DNA of 64,000 nucleotides from NCBI GenBank assembly GCA_018402485.1, contig JAGYIY010000001.1, forward strand, positions 1,458,001 to 1,522,000. Direction: 5' to 3'. The position numbers and the translations under genes are program-made. The DNA is from Roseivirga sp. Its GTDB lineage: Bacteria > Bacteroidota > Bacteroidia > Cytophagales > Cyclobacteriaceae. Every line of letters starts with the position of its first letter. Position 1 is the first letter of the stretch. The notes beneath the pieces are model-generated. The model was not told the origin of the DNA, did not search any database, and saw only the letters and a program-made list of their open reading frames with translations. Shown here one piece after another: positions 41,492 to 49,847 of this stretch.

Positions 41492-42865
41492 TTAATTCAT
41501 AGCTAGGAGTAACTTCACCAGTTGATCTACCGACAACCGTTGTTGCTCTCCGGTTTCCATATGTTTTAACGAGTATTCCTTACTTTTCATTTCTTCTGTA
41601 CCGACCATTAACACGTAAGGAATGTTTTTTCTATGAGCGAAAGATAACTGTTTTTTCAGCTTTGCGGCTTCAGGATATAGTTCCGCTGTTATCCCCTCGT
41701 TTCTCAAAACACTTAAAACGTGTAAGGCATGATTTTCTGTGGTGGCATCGAAATTCGTAATTAAAACATGATTTTCCACTTTTAATTGTTTTGGAAATAG
41801 ATTTAATTCGTTTAGCGTATCGTAAATTCTGTCAATTCCAAAAGATATACCAACCCCTGAAACATCGGGTAAACCAAAGACACCTGTTAAATTATCGTAC
41901 CTGCCGCCCGCAGTGATCGTACCCATTTGTAGGGTAGTAGGTTTAATCTCGTATATGATGCCTGTGTAATAAGTAAGTCCGCGCGCCAGCGTAAAGTCAA
42001 GAACAATTTTTTCTGTAGATACATCTAAACTTTTTAAATAATTTAACGTGTTTTCTACCTCTTCAATGCCCACTTTCCCTTGTGTTGAATCCATTACAAA
42101 TGGCCTGAGTTGGTTGAGTTTGTCATGATGATCGCCTTCAATATGTAAAATATCCGACAAGGTTTGAAGGTCACTCTCCTTTAAACCTATCTTTATCAGT
42201 TCTTCAAAAACTCTTTCTCGACCTATTTTATCTATTTTATCTAAGGTCACACAAAAAGCATTGAATTGATCGGATGCACCGCAGGCCAAAGCTATACCTT
42301 CTAGGATTTTCCGATTACTCAGTGAAACCTGATAGTCACGAAAGCTTAAGCCATCATAAACTTCTTGGGCCATGGCTATTAATTCCGCTTCGCAAAGCAA
42401 AGAATGTGTCCCTACTACATCAGCATCGCATTGGTAGAATTCCCTATAACGCCCTTTTTGCGGTCGATCAGCTCGCCAGACAGGTTGAATTTGATAGCGC
42501 TTGAAGGGGAAGTTTATTTCATTCCGGTTCATCGCCACAAAGCGAGCAAAGGGTACCGTAAGGTCATATCGCAAGCCTTTTTCGGAGATTTTGCCCGTTA
42601 GGTGTGCAGACCCTGCAGCGTAATCTTCAGGCGCTGTTTTATTTAAAAAATCACCGGAGTTAAGTACTTTAAACAATAACTGATCACCTTCGTCACCATA
42701 TTTGCCTGTCAGGACGCTGAGATTTTCCAAGGCAGGGGTCTCTATCGGATCAAAACCATATTTTTGAAATACTTTTTGAATGGTCTGGATGATGTAATTT
42801 CTCTGAAAAACTACTTTAGGAGTAAAGTCTCGGGTACCTTTTGGTAAGCTGGGTTTTTGCGACAT
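41492..42865 (-). CDS. hisS: Histidyl-tRNA synthetase
   Basis: 457 aa. Class II synthetase: PKGTRDFTPKVVFQRNYIIQ (motif 1 region), RYDLTVPFARFVA and YQIQPVWRADRPQKGRYREF (motif 2) near 115-140, DFTLARGLTYYTGIIYE near 289, GGRYDNLTGVFG near 316 and GISFGIDRIYDTL (motif 3) near 336, followed by the anticodon-binding domain. Nothing unusual. Confidence 0.97.
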   Translation of the reverse strand: MSQKPSLPKGTRDFTPKVVFQRNYIIQTIQKVFQKYGFDPIETPALENLSVLTGKYGDEGDQLLFKVLNSGDFLNKTAPEDYAAGSAHLTGKISEKGLRYDLTVPFARFVAMNRNEINFPFKRYQIQPVWRADRPQKGRYREFYQCDADVVGTHSLLCEAELIAMAQEVYDGLSFRDYQVSLSNRKILEGIALACGASDQFNAFCVTLDKIDKIGRERVFEELIKIGLKESDLQTLSDILHIEGDHHDKLNQLRPFVMDSTQGKVGIEEVENTLNYLKSLDVSTEKIVLDFTLARGLTYYTGIIYEIKPTTLQMGTITAGGRYDNLTGVFGLPDVSGVGISFGIDRIYDTLNELNLFPKQLKVENHVLITNFDATTENHALHVLSVLRNEGITAELYPEAAKLKKQLSFAHRKNIPYVLMVGTEEMKSKEYSLKHMETGEQQRLSVDQLVKLLLAMN

Positions 42866-42984
42866 GAATGATTATTTCATGCAAATTTAAGAAATAGAAT
42901 ACGTCCCGCACCATGCTTAAGGGCTGAGAAGAAAAAAACAAACATTTTATTTTGATAAGTATTCGTAAATCCACTTGAAACACC

Positions 42985-42992
42985 TATATTTG
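42985..42992 (+). promoter_or_regulatory. -7 element before the lysine-rich protein gene
   Basis: TATATTTG matches TAnnTTTG and lies 26 bp before the ATG at 43019. The -33 region is not clear. Confidence 0.45.
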
Positions 42993-43018
42993 CCCCTCAT
43001 TTAGAAAAAGGACTGACT

Positions 43019-43396
43019 ATGGGTGTCACTAGATTAAAAAGAAAAGCCAAGAGAAATAAGCAGAAGTCTGCTGCTAGAAAAAACAGAATTAAGTTTTTGA
43101 CGAAACAGCCAGTGATTAAAAATGTGGATCAGGAGGAGTTAAAAGCATCTTTTGAATCAGTCAAAGCGTCGAAAAAAGCTGAAACCAAAAAAGCTGAAGC
43201 TGAGGTGGAAGCCATCAAAGAAGATTCTCCAAAGAAGGAGGAAATGAAAAGCGATGTAGCTAAAGATACCACTATAGAGACAAAAAAAGCAGCACCAAAA
43301 GCCAAGAAGAAGGAAGTAGAAAAAGCACCTAAGGCTGAGAAAGCGCCTAAGGCTGAGAAAGTAAAACCGACAAAGAAAGAAGAGGATAAGAAGTAA
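43019..43396 (+). CDS. Lysine/alanine-rich small basic protein
   Basis: 125 aa. The first ~30 residues (MGVTRLKRKAKRNKQKSAAR and on) resemble a short protein that I recall in other Cytophagales genomes; the rest is a low-complexity Lys/Ala/Glu tail with repeated KAPKAEKAPKAEK, like the C-terminal tail of histone H1-type or ribosome-linked proteins. A nucleic-acid-binding role is likely by charge alone. Own promoter element and own terminator. Family function unknown. Confidence 0.75.
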   Translation: MGVTRLKRKAKRNKQKSAARKNRIKFLTKQPVIKNVDQEELKASFESVKASKKAETKKAEAEVEAIKEDSPKKEEMKSDVAKDTTIETKKAAPKAKKKEVEKAPKAEKAPKAEKVKPTKKEEDKK

Positions 43397-43423
43397 TTGT
43401 GCTTACTTTTTTAATAAAAAATG

Positions 43424-43447
43424 AAGACCCTTTAGAGGGTCTTTTTT
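43424..43447. terminator. Bidirectional terminator between convergent genes
   Basis: AAGACCCT, loop TTAG, AGGGTCTT, then TTTT; an A-run upstream lets it serve the minus-strand gene too. Confidence 0.9.
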
Positions 43448-43952
43448 ATTGTAAACTACCCCTTTTTCCCAGTTCTATTACTTCAAGGTTTTTAATTACT
43501 TCTTTATCTAATTGAAACCTCAAAAGGGTTTTAACCTGGTGAAATCCATGCTGCCCTGCCGCACCAGGGTTCATATACAAAAGGTTGTTTTTCTGATCTT
43601 TGATCACACGCAAAATATGGCTGTGGCCGCAAATTAAAAGTTTGGGTTGATTGTGATGGATCAAATTTTGTACATCCTTGGCATAGTGTCCGGGTTTACC
43701 GCAAATATGAATGATCAAAGTTTTTATCCCTTCAAGCTCGAAAATAGAATATTCAGGTAACTCTTGTCGGAGTAAACGATCATCAATATTACCATACACA
43801 GCACGAACGGGTTTAAAGGCTTCCAGTTTCCTCAGAACTTGCTGATCGCCAATATCGCCCGCATGCCAAATCTCATCGCAACTTTCAAAATGCAGAAATA
43901 CTGCGGGGTCCAGATAACTGTGTGTATCCGATAGAAGGCCAATGGTTTTCAT
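43446..43952 (-). CDS. YfcE/MJ0936-type metallophosphoesterase
   Basis: 168 aa from ATG 43952 (MKTIGLLSDTHSYLDP); an ORF extension of 13 residues upstream lacks family similarity. Metal-binding motifs: SDTHSYLD, HAGDIGD, YGNIDDRLL and GHSHI plus NPGAAGQHG. Such proteins hydrolyse phosphodiesters; the natural substrate is unknown. It shares its 3' end region with the terminator 43424-43447. Confidence 0.9.
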   Translation of the reverse strand: MKTIGLLSDTHSYLDPAVFLHFESCDEIWHAGDIGDQQVLRKLEAFKPVRAVYGNIDDRLLRQELPEYSIFELEGIKTLIIHICGKPGHYAKDVQNLIHHNQPKLLICGHSHILRVIKDQKNNLLYMNPGAAGQHGFHQVKTLLRFQLDKEVIKNLEVIELGKRGSLQ

Positions 43953-44208
43953 GCTATTTAAATGCTTCGTTGCTGATCTTTGAAATGGCAAGCTTTAATA
44001 ATGTAGAAGGTAAATATCTAAATAACTAGGAATAAAGGAAAGTTGATTTCATCAATTACAAACTAACATTCACTCAAAAATCTTTTTTAGGCTCTGGTAT
44101 AAAGGAATAAGCTCGACCCAAGGATTTTTTTCCTGCGATAGCATCAGAAATATTTTTCACCAGTTAAAATGATTCAAACAACACATAAGAATTAAATGTT
44201 CGATTCTT

Positions 44209-45669
44209 ATGAGTAAAAAGGAAACAAGCGTAGTTTGGTTCAAAAGAGATTTGCGCTTGACAGACCATTTGCCACTCAAAAAAGCCATTGCCCTTGGCAA
44301 ACCCGTCATTTTAATTTACTGCTTCGACCCTAAACTGATCGAAGATCCACATTACGACCGAAGGCATTGGCGTTTCGTTTGGGAATCTTTAGAAGATATG
44401 TCTCAGGAATTGCAGCGCCATGGCCAACAACTTATTGTTTTTCATGCTGGAATGCCTGATGTGCTGCCTTTTTTGAAAAACGCATGGAATGTTACTCACC
44501 TTTTTTCTCATGAAGAAACAGGTTTAAAAATTACTTATGACACGGATTTATGGGTGAAGCAATACTGCAAAGAGGAGGGCATTCTCTGGGACGAAAGCCC
44601 CTATAATGGTATTCAAAGACGACTTTCTCATCGAAAAAACTGGGTGAAGAATTGGCATGCCTTCATGTATGAACCTGTGCATGACGTAGATCTGAGTCAT
44701 TTAAAAACCACTTCTATAGACCCTTCCCGACTCACCGGCCACCTCCCCATTCCGGAGGCTTTTCAAATGTCAAACGCTCATTTTCAGAGAGGTGGAAGAG
44801 AAATGGCATTGAAATATATGCATTCCTTTTTAAATGGGCGTGTGAAGGACTACAGTCGTTTCATCTCCAAACCCCTCGAAAGTCGCAGAAGTTGTAGCCG
44901 TTTGTCGCCTTACTTGGCATGGGGCAACTTAAGTCTTCGAGAAGTTTATCAGGCACGCCTTCGTGCTAAAGCATCTGTAGGTTACAAGCAACCATCGGCC
45001 ACTTTTGCAGCTCGTTTGCAATGGCATGATCATTTTGTTCAAAAATTTGAATCAGAGGAGCGGTATGAGTTTGAAAATATCAACAAGGGTTACAACACCT
45101 TAGATCGAGGCTTAAATGAGATGTATTTGGAGGCATGGGAAAAGGGTGAAACGAGGGTGCCTTTGGTGGATGCTTGTATGCGCTGTTTGAAATCAACTGG
45201 ATACATCAATTTCAGGATGCGTGCCATGTTGGTGAGCTTTCTAACTCATCATTTATGGCAAGATTGGAAACAAGGTGCCATACATTTGGCAACACATTTT
45301 TTGGATTTTGAACCCGGTATCCACTATACGCAGTTTCAAATGCAGGCAGGTACAACTGGTTTGAATACCCTGCGAATTTATAATCCGATCAAACAAAGCA
45401 AGGAACACGATCCAAAAGGCCTATTCATCAAGCAGTGGGTGCCTGAATTGGCCGCAGTCCCTGAACAGTATATTCATGAACCTTGGCTTATGCCTCCCCT
45501 TGAAGCACAGATACTCGGTTTACAGGTAAAAGATTTACTGCCGATTGTGGATGTGACAAAAGCTGCTGAGCAAGCCAGAAAAAAACTGTGGGCTCACAAG
45601 AAGCATCCGGAGGTTCGGTCAGAAGGTCAACGTATTTTGAAAAAGCATGTCATTCCACGCTCATTCTAA
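44209..45669 (+). CDS. Cryptochrome/photolyase family protein, CPD-type layout
   Basis: 486 aa. N-terminal alpha/beta antenna domain (VVWFKRDLRLTDHLPLKKAI) and C-terminal FAD domain: RSCSRLSPYLAWGNLSLREV near 225, LQWHDHFVQKFESEERYEFE near 267, VDACMRCLKSTGYINFRMRA near 322 and FEPGIHYTQFQMQAGTTGLN near 368. Likely repairs UV damage with blue light, or acts as a sensor. It is the first of three photolyase-like genes in a row; 43 bp separate it from the DUF2256 gene. Subfamily not assigned. Confidence 0.9.
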   Translation: MSKKETSVVWFKRDLRLTDHLPLKKAIALGKPVILIYCFDPKLIEDPHYDRRHWRFVWESLEDMSQELQRHGQQLIVFHAGMPDVLPFLKNAWNVTHLFSHEETGLKITYDTDLWVKQYCKEEGILWDESPYNGIQRRLSHRKNWVKNWHAFMYEPVHDVDLSHLKTTSIDPSRLTGHLPIPEAFQMSNAHFQRGGREMALKYMHSFLNGRVKDYSRFISKPLESRRSCSRLSPYLAWGNLSLREVYQARLRAKASVGYKQPSATFAARLQWHDHFVQKFESEERYEFENINKGYNTLDRGLNEMYLEAWEKGETRVPLVDACMRCLKSTGYINFRMRAMLVSFLTHHLWQDWKQGAIHLATHFLDFEPGIHYTQFQMQAGTTGLNTLRIYNPIKQSKEHDPKGLFIKQWVPELAAVPEQYIHEPWLMPPLEAQILGLQVKDLLPIVDVTKAAEQARKKLWAHKKHPEVRSEGQRILKKHVIPRSF

Positions 45670-45712
45670 TGGAAGAAATTAAACCATTTATACCCTTCAA
45701 GGTTGGTAAGTC

Positions 45713-45844
45713 ATGAAAAAGGGCTTACTCCCTACAAAAATTTGCCTGATTTGTCAGAGACCTTTTGCGTGGCGTAAAAAGTGGTCTACCTGTTGGGATG
45801 AAGTAAAATATTGTAGTGAACGTTGTAGAAGAAATAAGAAATGA
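45713..45844 (+). CDS. DUF2256 small zinc-ribbon protein
   Basis: 43 aa: MKKGLLPTKICLICQRPFAW, then RKKWSTCWDEVKYCSERCRR. The two CxxC-type pairs (CLIC, and CSERC) and the PFAWRKKW...WDEVKYCS pattern are the signature of DUF2256. These proteins are often encoded next to photolyase/cryptochrome genes. The stop overlaps the next ATG by 4 bp, so it is translationally coupled to the FeS-type photolyase gene. Function unknown. Confidence 0.9.
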   Translation: MKKGLLPTKICLICQRPFAWRKKWSTCWDEVKYCSERCRRNKK

Positions 45845-47373
45845 AAACGCTCCGACTGGTTTTAGGCGATCAACTCAATCAGGAACACTCCTGGTTCGAA
45901 GAATTGAATGAGGATCATCTCTATGTAATGATGGAAATGAAGCAAGAACTCACTTATGTGAAGCATCATGTACAAAAGGTAATTGCCTTCTTTCTGGCCA
46001 TGCGCGAATTTAAACGTGATCTAGAAGCCAAAGGGCATCAATTTTTATACCTGACCTTAGATAATCCTGAGAATTATCATCAGCTGGAGAAAAATGTACA
46101 GCGTATCATCGCAACTCATAAGATACAACGTTTTGAATTTCAATTGCCCGATGAATACCGCCTTGATGAACAGCTTGCATCCATCTGTCAAAAACTGAAT
46201 ATACCATTTCAGGCGGTAGATACAGAACATTTCCTTACCAAAAGAGAGGAGCTGGGGGGTTTTTTTAAGGGCAAAAAACAATGGTTAATGGAGTCCTTTT
46301 ATCGTTATATGCGCAAAAAGCATGGCATTTTAATGAATGGACCCGATCCTATCGGAGGTCAGTGGAATTTCGATCATGATAACCGGAATAAAATGCCTAA
46401 AGATGTAAGCCTGCCTGTTCCGAAGATATTTCAGAAAAAAGTGGAGGATATTCAAAAACTATTAGATGAATCAGGTGTGGCTACCTTTGGAAATATAGAT
46501 CCGAAAAAGTTCATTTGGCCAGTATCTCAAACTGATGCAAAGGAGTTATTTCAGTATTTTTTATCACATCTGCTCCCTCACTTTGGGCGATATCAAGATG
46601 CCATGACAACCAAAGACTGGTCATTGTTCCATTCACGTATTTCCTTTGCCCTCAATACCAAAATCTTAAACCCTAAGTATGTGATTGAGGCCACAGAAGA
46701 ATATTACAGACAGCATGAAGAGGAAATTCCTTTGCCAGCTGTAGAAGGTTTTATTCGCCAAATTTTGGGATGGAGGGAGTACATGCGAGGTATATATTGG
46801 CACCATATGCCAGATTATGCCAAAACTAATTTTTTTAATCATAAAAGAGTACTTCCAGAATGGTACTGGACGGGTAAAACAAAAATGAAATGTCTTTCCC
46901 ACAGCATAGAACAGTCTTTGGATTATGCTTATGCGCATCATATTCAGCGGCTCATGGTCACAGGAAACTTCGCCTTATTGGCAGGGATTGATCCCAACGA
47001 AGTTGATGCTTGGTATTTGGGGGTTTATATTGATGCTATTGAGTGGGTGGAAATTACCAATACCAGAGGCATGAGTCAGTTTGCTGATGGTGGGGTGGTG
47101 GCCACAAAGCCCTATGTGGCATCTGCAAATTACATGCATAAAATGGGGGATTATTGTAGTCAGTGTCATTACAATTACAAATCAAAAACAGGCGAAGGTT
47201 CCTGTCCTTTTAATAGTTTGTATTGGCACTTTATAGATCGTAACAAAGAAAAGTTGGGTAAAAATCCTCGCATGGGAATGATCTATCGTGTATGGGGCAA
47301 GAATTCAGAGGAAAAGAAAAACCAAATACTTCAACAGGCGGATACCTACTTACATCAACTTAATGAGCTATGA
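45841..47373 (+). CDS. FeS-BCP-type cryptochrome/(6-4) photolyase
   Basis: 510 aa. Starts with LRLVLGDQLNQEHSWF, as in the iron-sulfur bacterial cryptochrome/photolyase group (PhrB, CryB). FAD domain features: GFIRQILGWREYMRGIYW near 305, HHIQRLMVTGNFALLAGIDP near 363, MSQFADGGVVATKPYVASAN near 410. Four Cys likely bind the FeS cluster (one in the GWREY region is not visible; CSQC near 440 and CPFN near 455 are). Such enzymes repair (6-4) photoproducts. It overlaps both neighbours by 4 bp. Confidence 0.92.
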   Translation: MKTLRLVLGDQLNQEHSWFEELNEDHLYVMMEMKQELTYVKHHVQKVIAFFLAMREFKRDLEAKGHQFLYLTLDNPENYHQLEKNVQRIIATHKIQRFEFQLPDEYRLDEQLASICQKLNIPFQAVDTEHFLTKREELGGFFKGKKQWLMESFYRYMRKKHGILMNGPDPIGGQWNFDHDNRNKMPKDVSLPVPKIFQKKVEDIQKLLDESGVATFGNIDPKKFIWPVSQTDAKELFQYFLSHLLPHFGRYQDAMTTKDWSLFHSRISFALNTKILNPKYVIEATEEYYRQHEEEIPLPAVEGFIRQILGWREYMRGIYWHHMPDYAKTNFFNHKRVLPEWYWTGKTKMKCLSHSIEQSLDYAYAHHIQRLMVTGNFALLAGIDPNEVDAWYLGVYIDAIEWVEITNTRGMSQFADGGVVATKPYVASANYMHKMGDYCSQCHYNYKSKTGEGSCPFNSLYWHFIDRNKEKLGKNPRMGMIYRVWGKNSEEKKNQILQQADTYLHQLNEL

Positions 47374-48641
47374 GTAAAGCCATTTATTGGTTCAGAAATG
47401 ATCTCCGTATATCTGATAATGAGGGTCTTTCGGAGGCTGTTAAAGGGAACAAAGTTGTTTATCCCCTTTATGTATTAGATGAACGACTTTTGAATCATTC
47501 GTTCATGGGGGTCGAGCGCCTTGGTGTGCATCGATTACGCTTTCTATTGGAAAGCCTAAGAGATTTAAAATCTTCTCTACAATCTTTAGGCTCCGATCTA
47601 TTTTTTTTCATTGGCGATCCATCAACAATACTCCAAAGGCAATACGAGGAGTGGGCTTGTTCAGCACTTTACGCACAGCAGGGGGTTGCCATTGATGAAA
47701 CTAATCTAGAAAGAGAATTATCTGAACAGCTGAATGCACGCTGGTATTGGGGGAGTACCTTGTATCACTTGGATGATTTACCTATGACCATAGAGGAATT
47801 GCCAAAAATATACACTGAGTTCCGCAAAGCAGTAGAAAAACAAGCAATCATTAGAGAATTGGTTGCAGCTCCGGTGATAATTGAAACGGAGAAACATCAA
47901 CAGACCCAAATCCCAACCTTAGAAGATTTGGGTTTTGAAACGCCTGTAGTGGACGATCGAGCAGTTGAATTATTTCTGGGAGGAGAGACAGCAGGAAAGA
48001 GGCGATTACACTATTACCTCTGGGAAAAAGAACTTTTATCCGAGTATAAAAATACGAGAAATGGTTTAATCGGTGGTGACTATTCTAGCAAATTTTCCCC
48101 TTGGTTAGCTCAAGGCTGCTTGTCACCTCGAACCATCTTTTATGAAATCAAGCGATTTGAAAAATACATTAAGAAAAATAGCTCTACCTATTGGCTGATT
48201 TTTGAACTGATCTGGAGGGATTATTTTCAATTTGTAGCTTACCAAGCTGGGGCTAGCTTGTTTAAAAAGCAGGGGATGGCGGAGCAAGCACCCCCATTAT
48301 TTGATAAAAATAGGTCTTTTAATTCGTGGTGCGAGGGGCTGACTGCTGAGCCTTTCGTGAATGCCAATATGAAAGAACTCAACCGTACCGGGTTTATGAG
48401 CAATAGAGGGAGGCAAAATGTAGCGTCATACCTCATCCATGATCTAGGCGTAGACTGGCGAAAGGGAGCAGCCTATTTCGAAAAGATGTTGGTAGATTAC
48501 GACCCTGCTTCTAATTATGGTAACTGGGCCTATATTGCTGGAGTAGGGAATGATCCTAGAGGGGGGAGAAAATTCAATTTGCAAAGTCAAAAAGAGATTT
48601 ACGATCCAAAGGGTGAATATCAGGCATTATGGTCGCATTAA
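47370..48641 (+). CDS. DASH-type cryptochrome
   Basis: 423 aa. Antenna domain starts KAIYWFRNDLRISDNEGLSE; FAD domain has KRRLHYYLWEKELLSEYKNT, FSPWLAQGCLSPRTIFYEIK near 242, LIFELIWRDYFQFVAYQAG near 271, NANMKELNRTGFMSNRGRQN near 330 and DYDPASNYGNWAYIAGVGND near 370, which is typical of cryptochrome DASH. DASH proteins repair CPD in single-stranded DNA and may sense light. Last of the three, coupled to the FeS-type gene by a 4-bp overlap. Confidence 0.93.
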   Translation: MSKAIYWFRNDLRISDNEGLSEAVKGNKVVYPLYVLDERLLNHSFMGVERLGVHRLRFLLESLRDLKSSLQSLGSDLFFFIGDPSTILQRQYEEWACSALYAQQGVAIDETNLERELSEQLNARWYWGSTLYHLDDLPMTIEELPKIYTEFRKAVEKQAIIRELVAAPVIIETEKHQQTQIPTLEDLGFETPVVDDRAVELFLGGETAGKRRLHYYLWEKELLSEYKNTRNGLIGGDYSSKFSPWLAQGCLSPRTIFYEIKRFEKYIKKNSSTYWLIFELIWRDYFQFVAYQAGASLFKKQGMAEQAPPLFDKNRSFNSWCEGLTAEPFVNANMKELNRTGFMSNRGRQNVASYLIHDLGVDWRKGAAYFEKMLVDYDPASNYGNWAYIAGVGNDPRGGRKFNLQSQKEIYDPKGEYQALWSH

Positions 48642-48705
48642 ACCCTTCAAAAGGTAATGAACCTATTGGTGAGAGCAATAGAATTGATGTATCATTGTAA
48701 TCAGT

Positions 48706-49479
48706 ATGGAAGATCTTAAGTTCGCTTTAATTCAATCAGATATTCATTGGCACCAGCCAGAAGCGAATAGGGCCATGTTTGAAGAAAAAATCTGGGCGAT
48801 TTCGGAAGACATTGATGTAATTCTTCTTCCAGAGATGTTTCAAACAGGGTTTACCATGGAGCATGAAGCACTGGCAGAACCCATGAACCTCACTACGTTC
48901 AAATGGATGAAACAGATGGCGGCTCAAAAAAAGGCAGCCATATGTGGTTCTTATATCGTAAAAGAAGAAGGGAAAGTCTTTAATAGACTGGTGTGGATGA
49001 ATTCCGATGGTAGTTTTCATACCTATGATAAGCGTCATCTTTTCCGTATGGCAGAGGAGGATCAATATTTTGATATGGGCCAAGAGCATCTGATCGTTTC
49101 TTACAAAGGATGGAAAATTTGCCCCATGATTTGTTATGATTTACGATTCCCTGTTTGGTCGAGGAATGTCAAACTATCTTATGATGTGATCTTATATGTG
49201 GCCAATTGGCCAGCTGCCCGTGTGAATGCGTGGGATACCCTATTGGAGGCGCGTGCCATAGAAAACCTTAGTTACTGTTTAGGGTTGAATAGGGTAGGGA
49301 TAGACGGTAAAAGAATTGCTTACAATGGACATTCAGCAGCCTATAATCCCAAAGGGGAGCGATTGATTTTTTCGGAAAAGGAAGAAGTACTTTATGTTAC
49401 ACTTTCAGCAAAGGACTTAGCCTCTTTTAGGGGAAAATTCCCAGCTCATTTAGATGCTGATCATTTTGAACTCAAGTAG
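48706..49479 (+). CDS. Nitrilase-superfamily omega-amidase (YafV-like)
   Basis: 257 aa. Nitrilase triad: Glu in LLPEMFQTGF near 43, Lys in YDKRHLFRMA near 109, Cys in CPMICYDLRFPVWSR near 142. LEARAIENLSYCLGLNRVG near 186 is typical. Such enzymes deaminate alpha-ketoglutaramate-type compounds (YafV/Nit2). It follows the photolyase genes by 64 bp in the same direction; no functional link is obvious. Confidence 0.9.
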   Translation: MEDLKFALIQSDIHWHQPEANRAMFEEKIWAISEDIDVILLPEMFQTGFTMEHEALAEPMNLTTFKWMKQMAAQKKAAICGSYIVKEEGKVFNRLVWMNSDGSFHTYDKRHLFRMAEEDQYFDMGQEHLIVSYKGWKICPMICYDLRFPVWSRNVKLSYDVILYVANWPAARVNAWDTLLEARAIENLSYCLGLNRVGIDGKRIAYNGHSAAYNPKGERLIFSEKEEVLYVTLSAKDLASFRGKFPAHLDADHFELK

Positions 49480-49847
49480 TGTTCAAAATGGGATAAGACT
49501 TCCTCCTCTGTCGACGTAAAATTTACATCTCTTTTAAGCAACTTCAGCATTTTTTCTATCATTTCATTCCCACCTTCGCAAACAATGAACACAGGGGTTT
49601 TGACCTTTCTTAATACCTCAAAAAAATGAACTATACTACCTGGTAGAGTAGGTTTTTTAACAGATAAATGGACTACTACCTCTTCAGCCTCCTTCATAAA
49701 GCTTAGACCCTGACTGATTAAAAATGAATCTGAATCTTGGTCAGCATCAAAGCATTGGTAGCCTTTTAATTTGAAAATTTCACGGAATGGTGAGTGGAAT
49801 TGAACCTCTTGAGGAGGTTTGATTTGAAGATAAATGTACACTTTCAT
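49461..49847 (-). CDS. Hypothetical protein, Rossmann-like
   Basis: 128 aa, not recognised. Alternating strand-helix pattern: KVYIYLQIKPPQ, AEEVVVHLSVKK, TPVFIVCEGGNEMIEKMLKL, which suggests a small alpha/beta fold such as a nucleoside 2-deoxyribosyltransferase-like or toll-like shape. No signal peptide. The start overlaps the T9SS cargo stop by 4 bp, so they share a transcript; its end overlaps the amidase gene by 19 bp tail to tail. Confidence 0.7.
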   Translation of the reverse strand: MKVYIYLQIKPPQEVQFHSPFREIFKLKGYQCFDADQDSDSFLISQGLSFMKEAEEVVVHLSVKKPTLPGSIVHFFEVLRKVKTPVFIVCEGGNEMIEKMLKLLKRDVNFTSTEEEVLSHFEHYLSSK

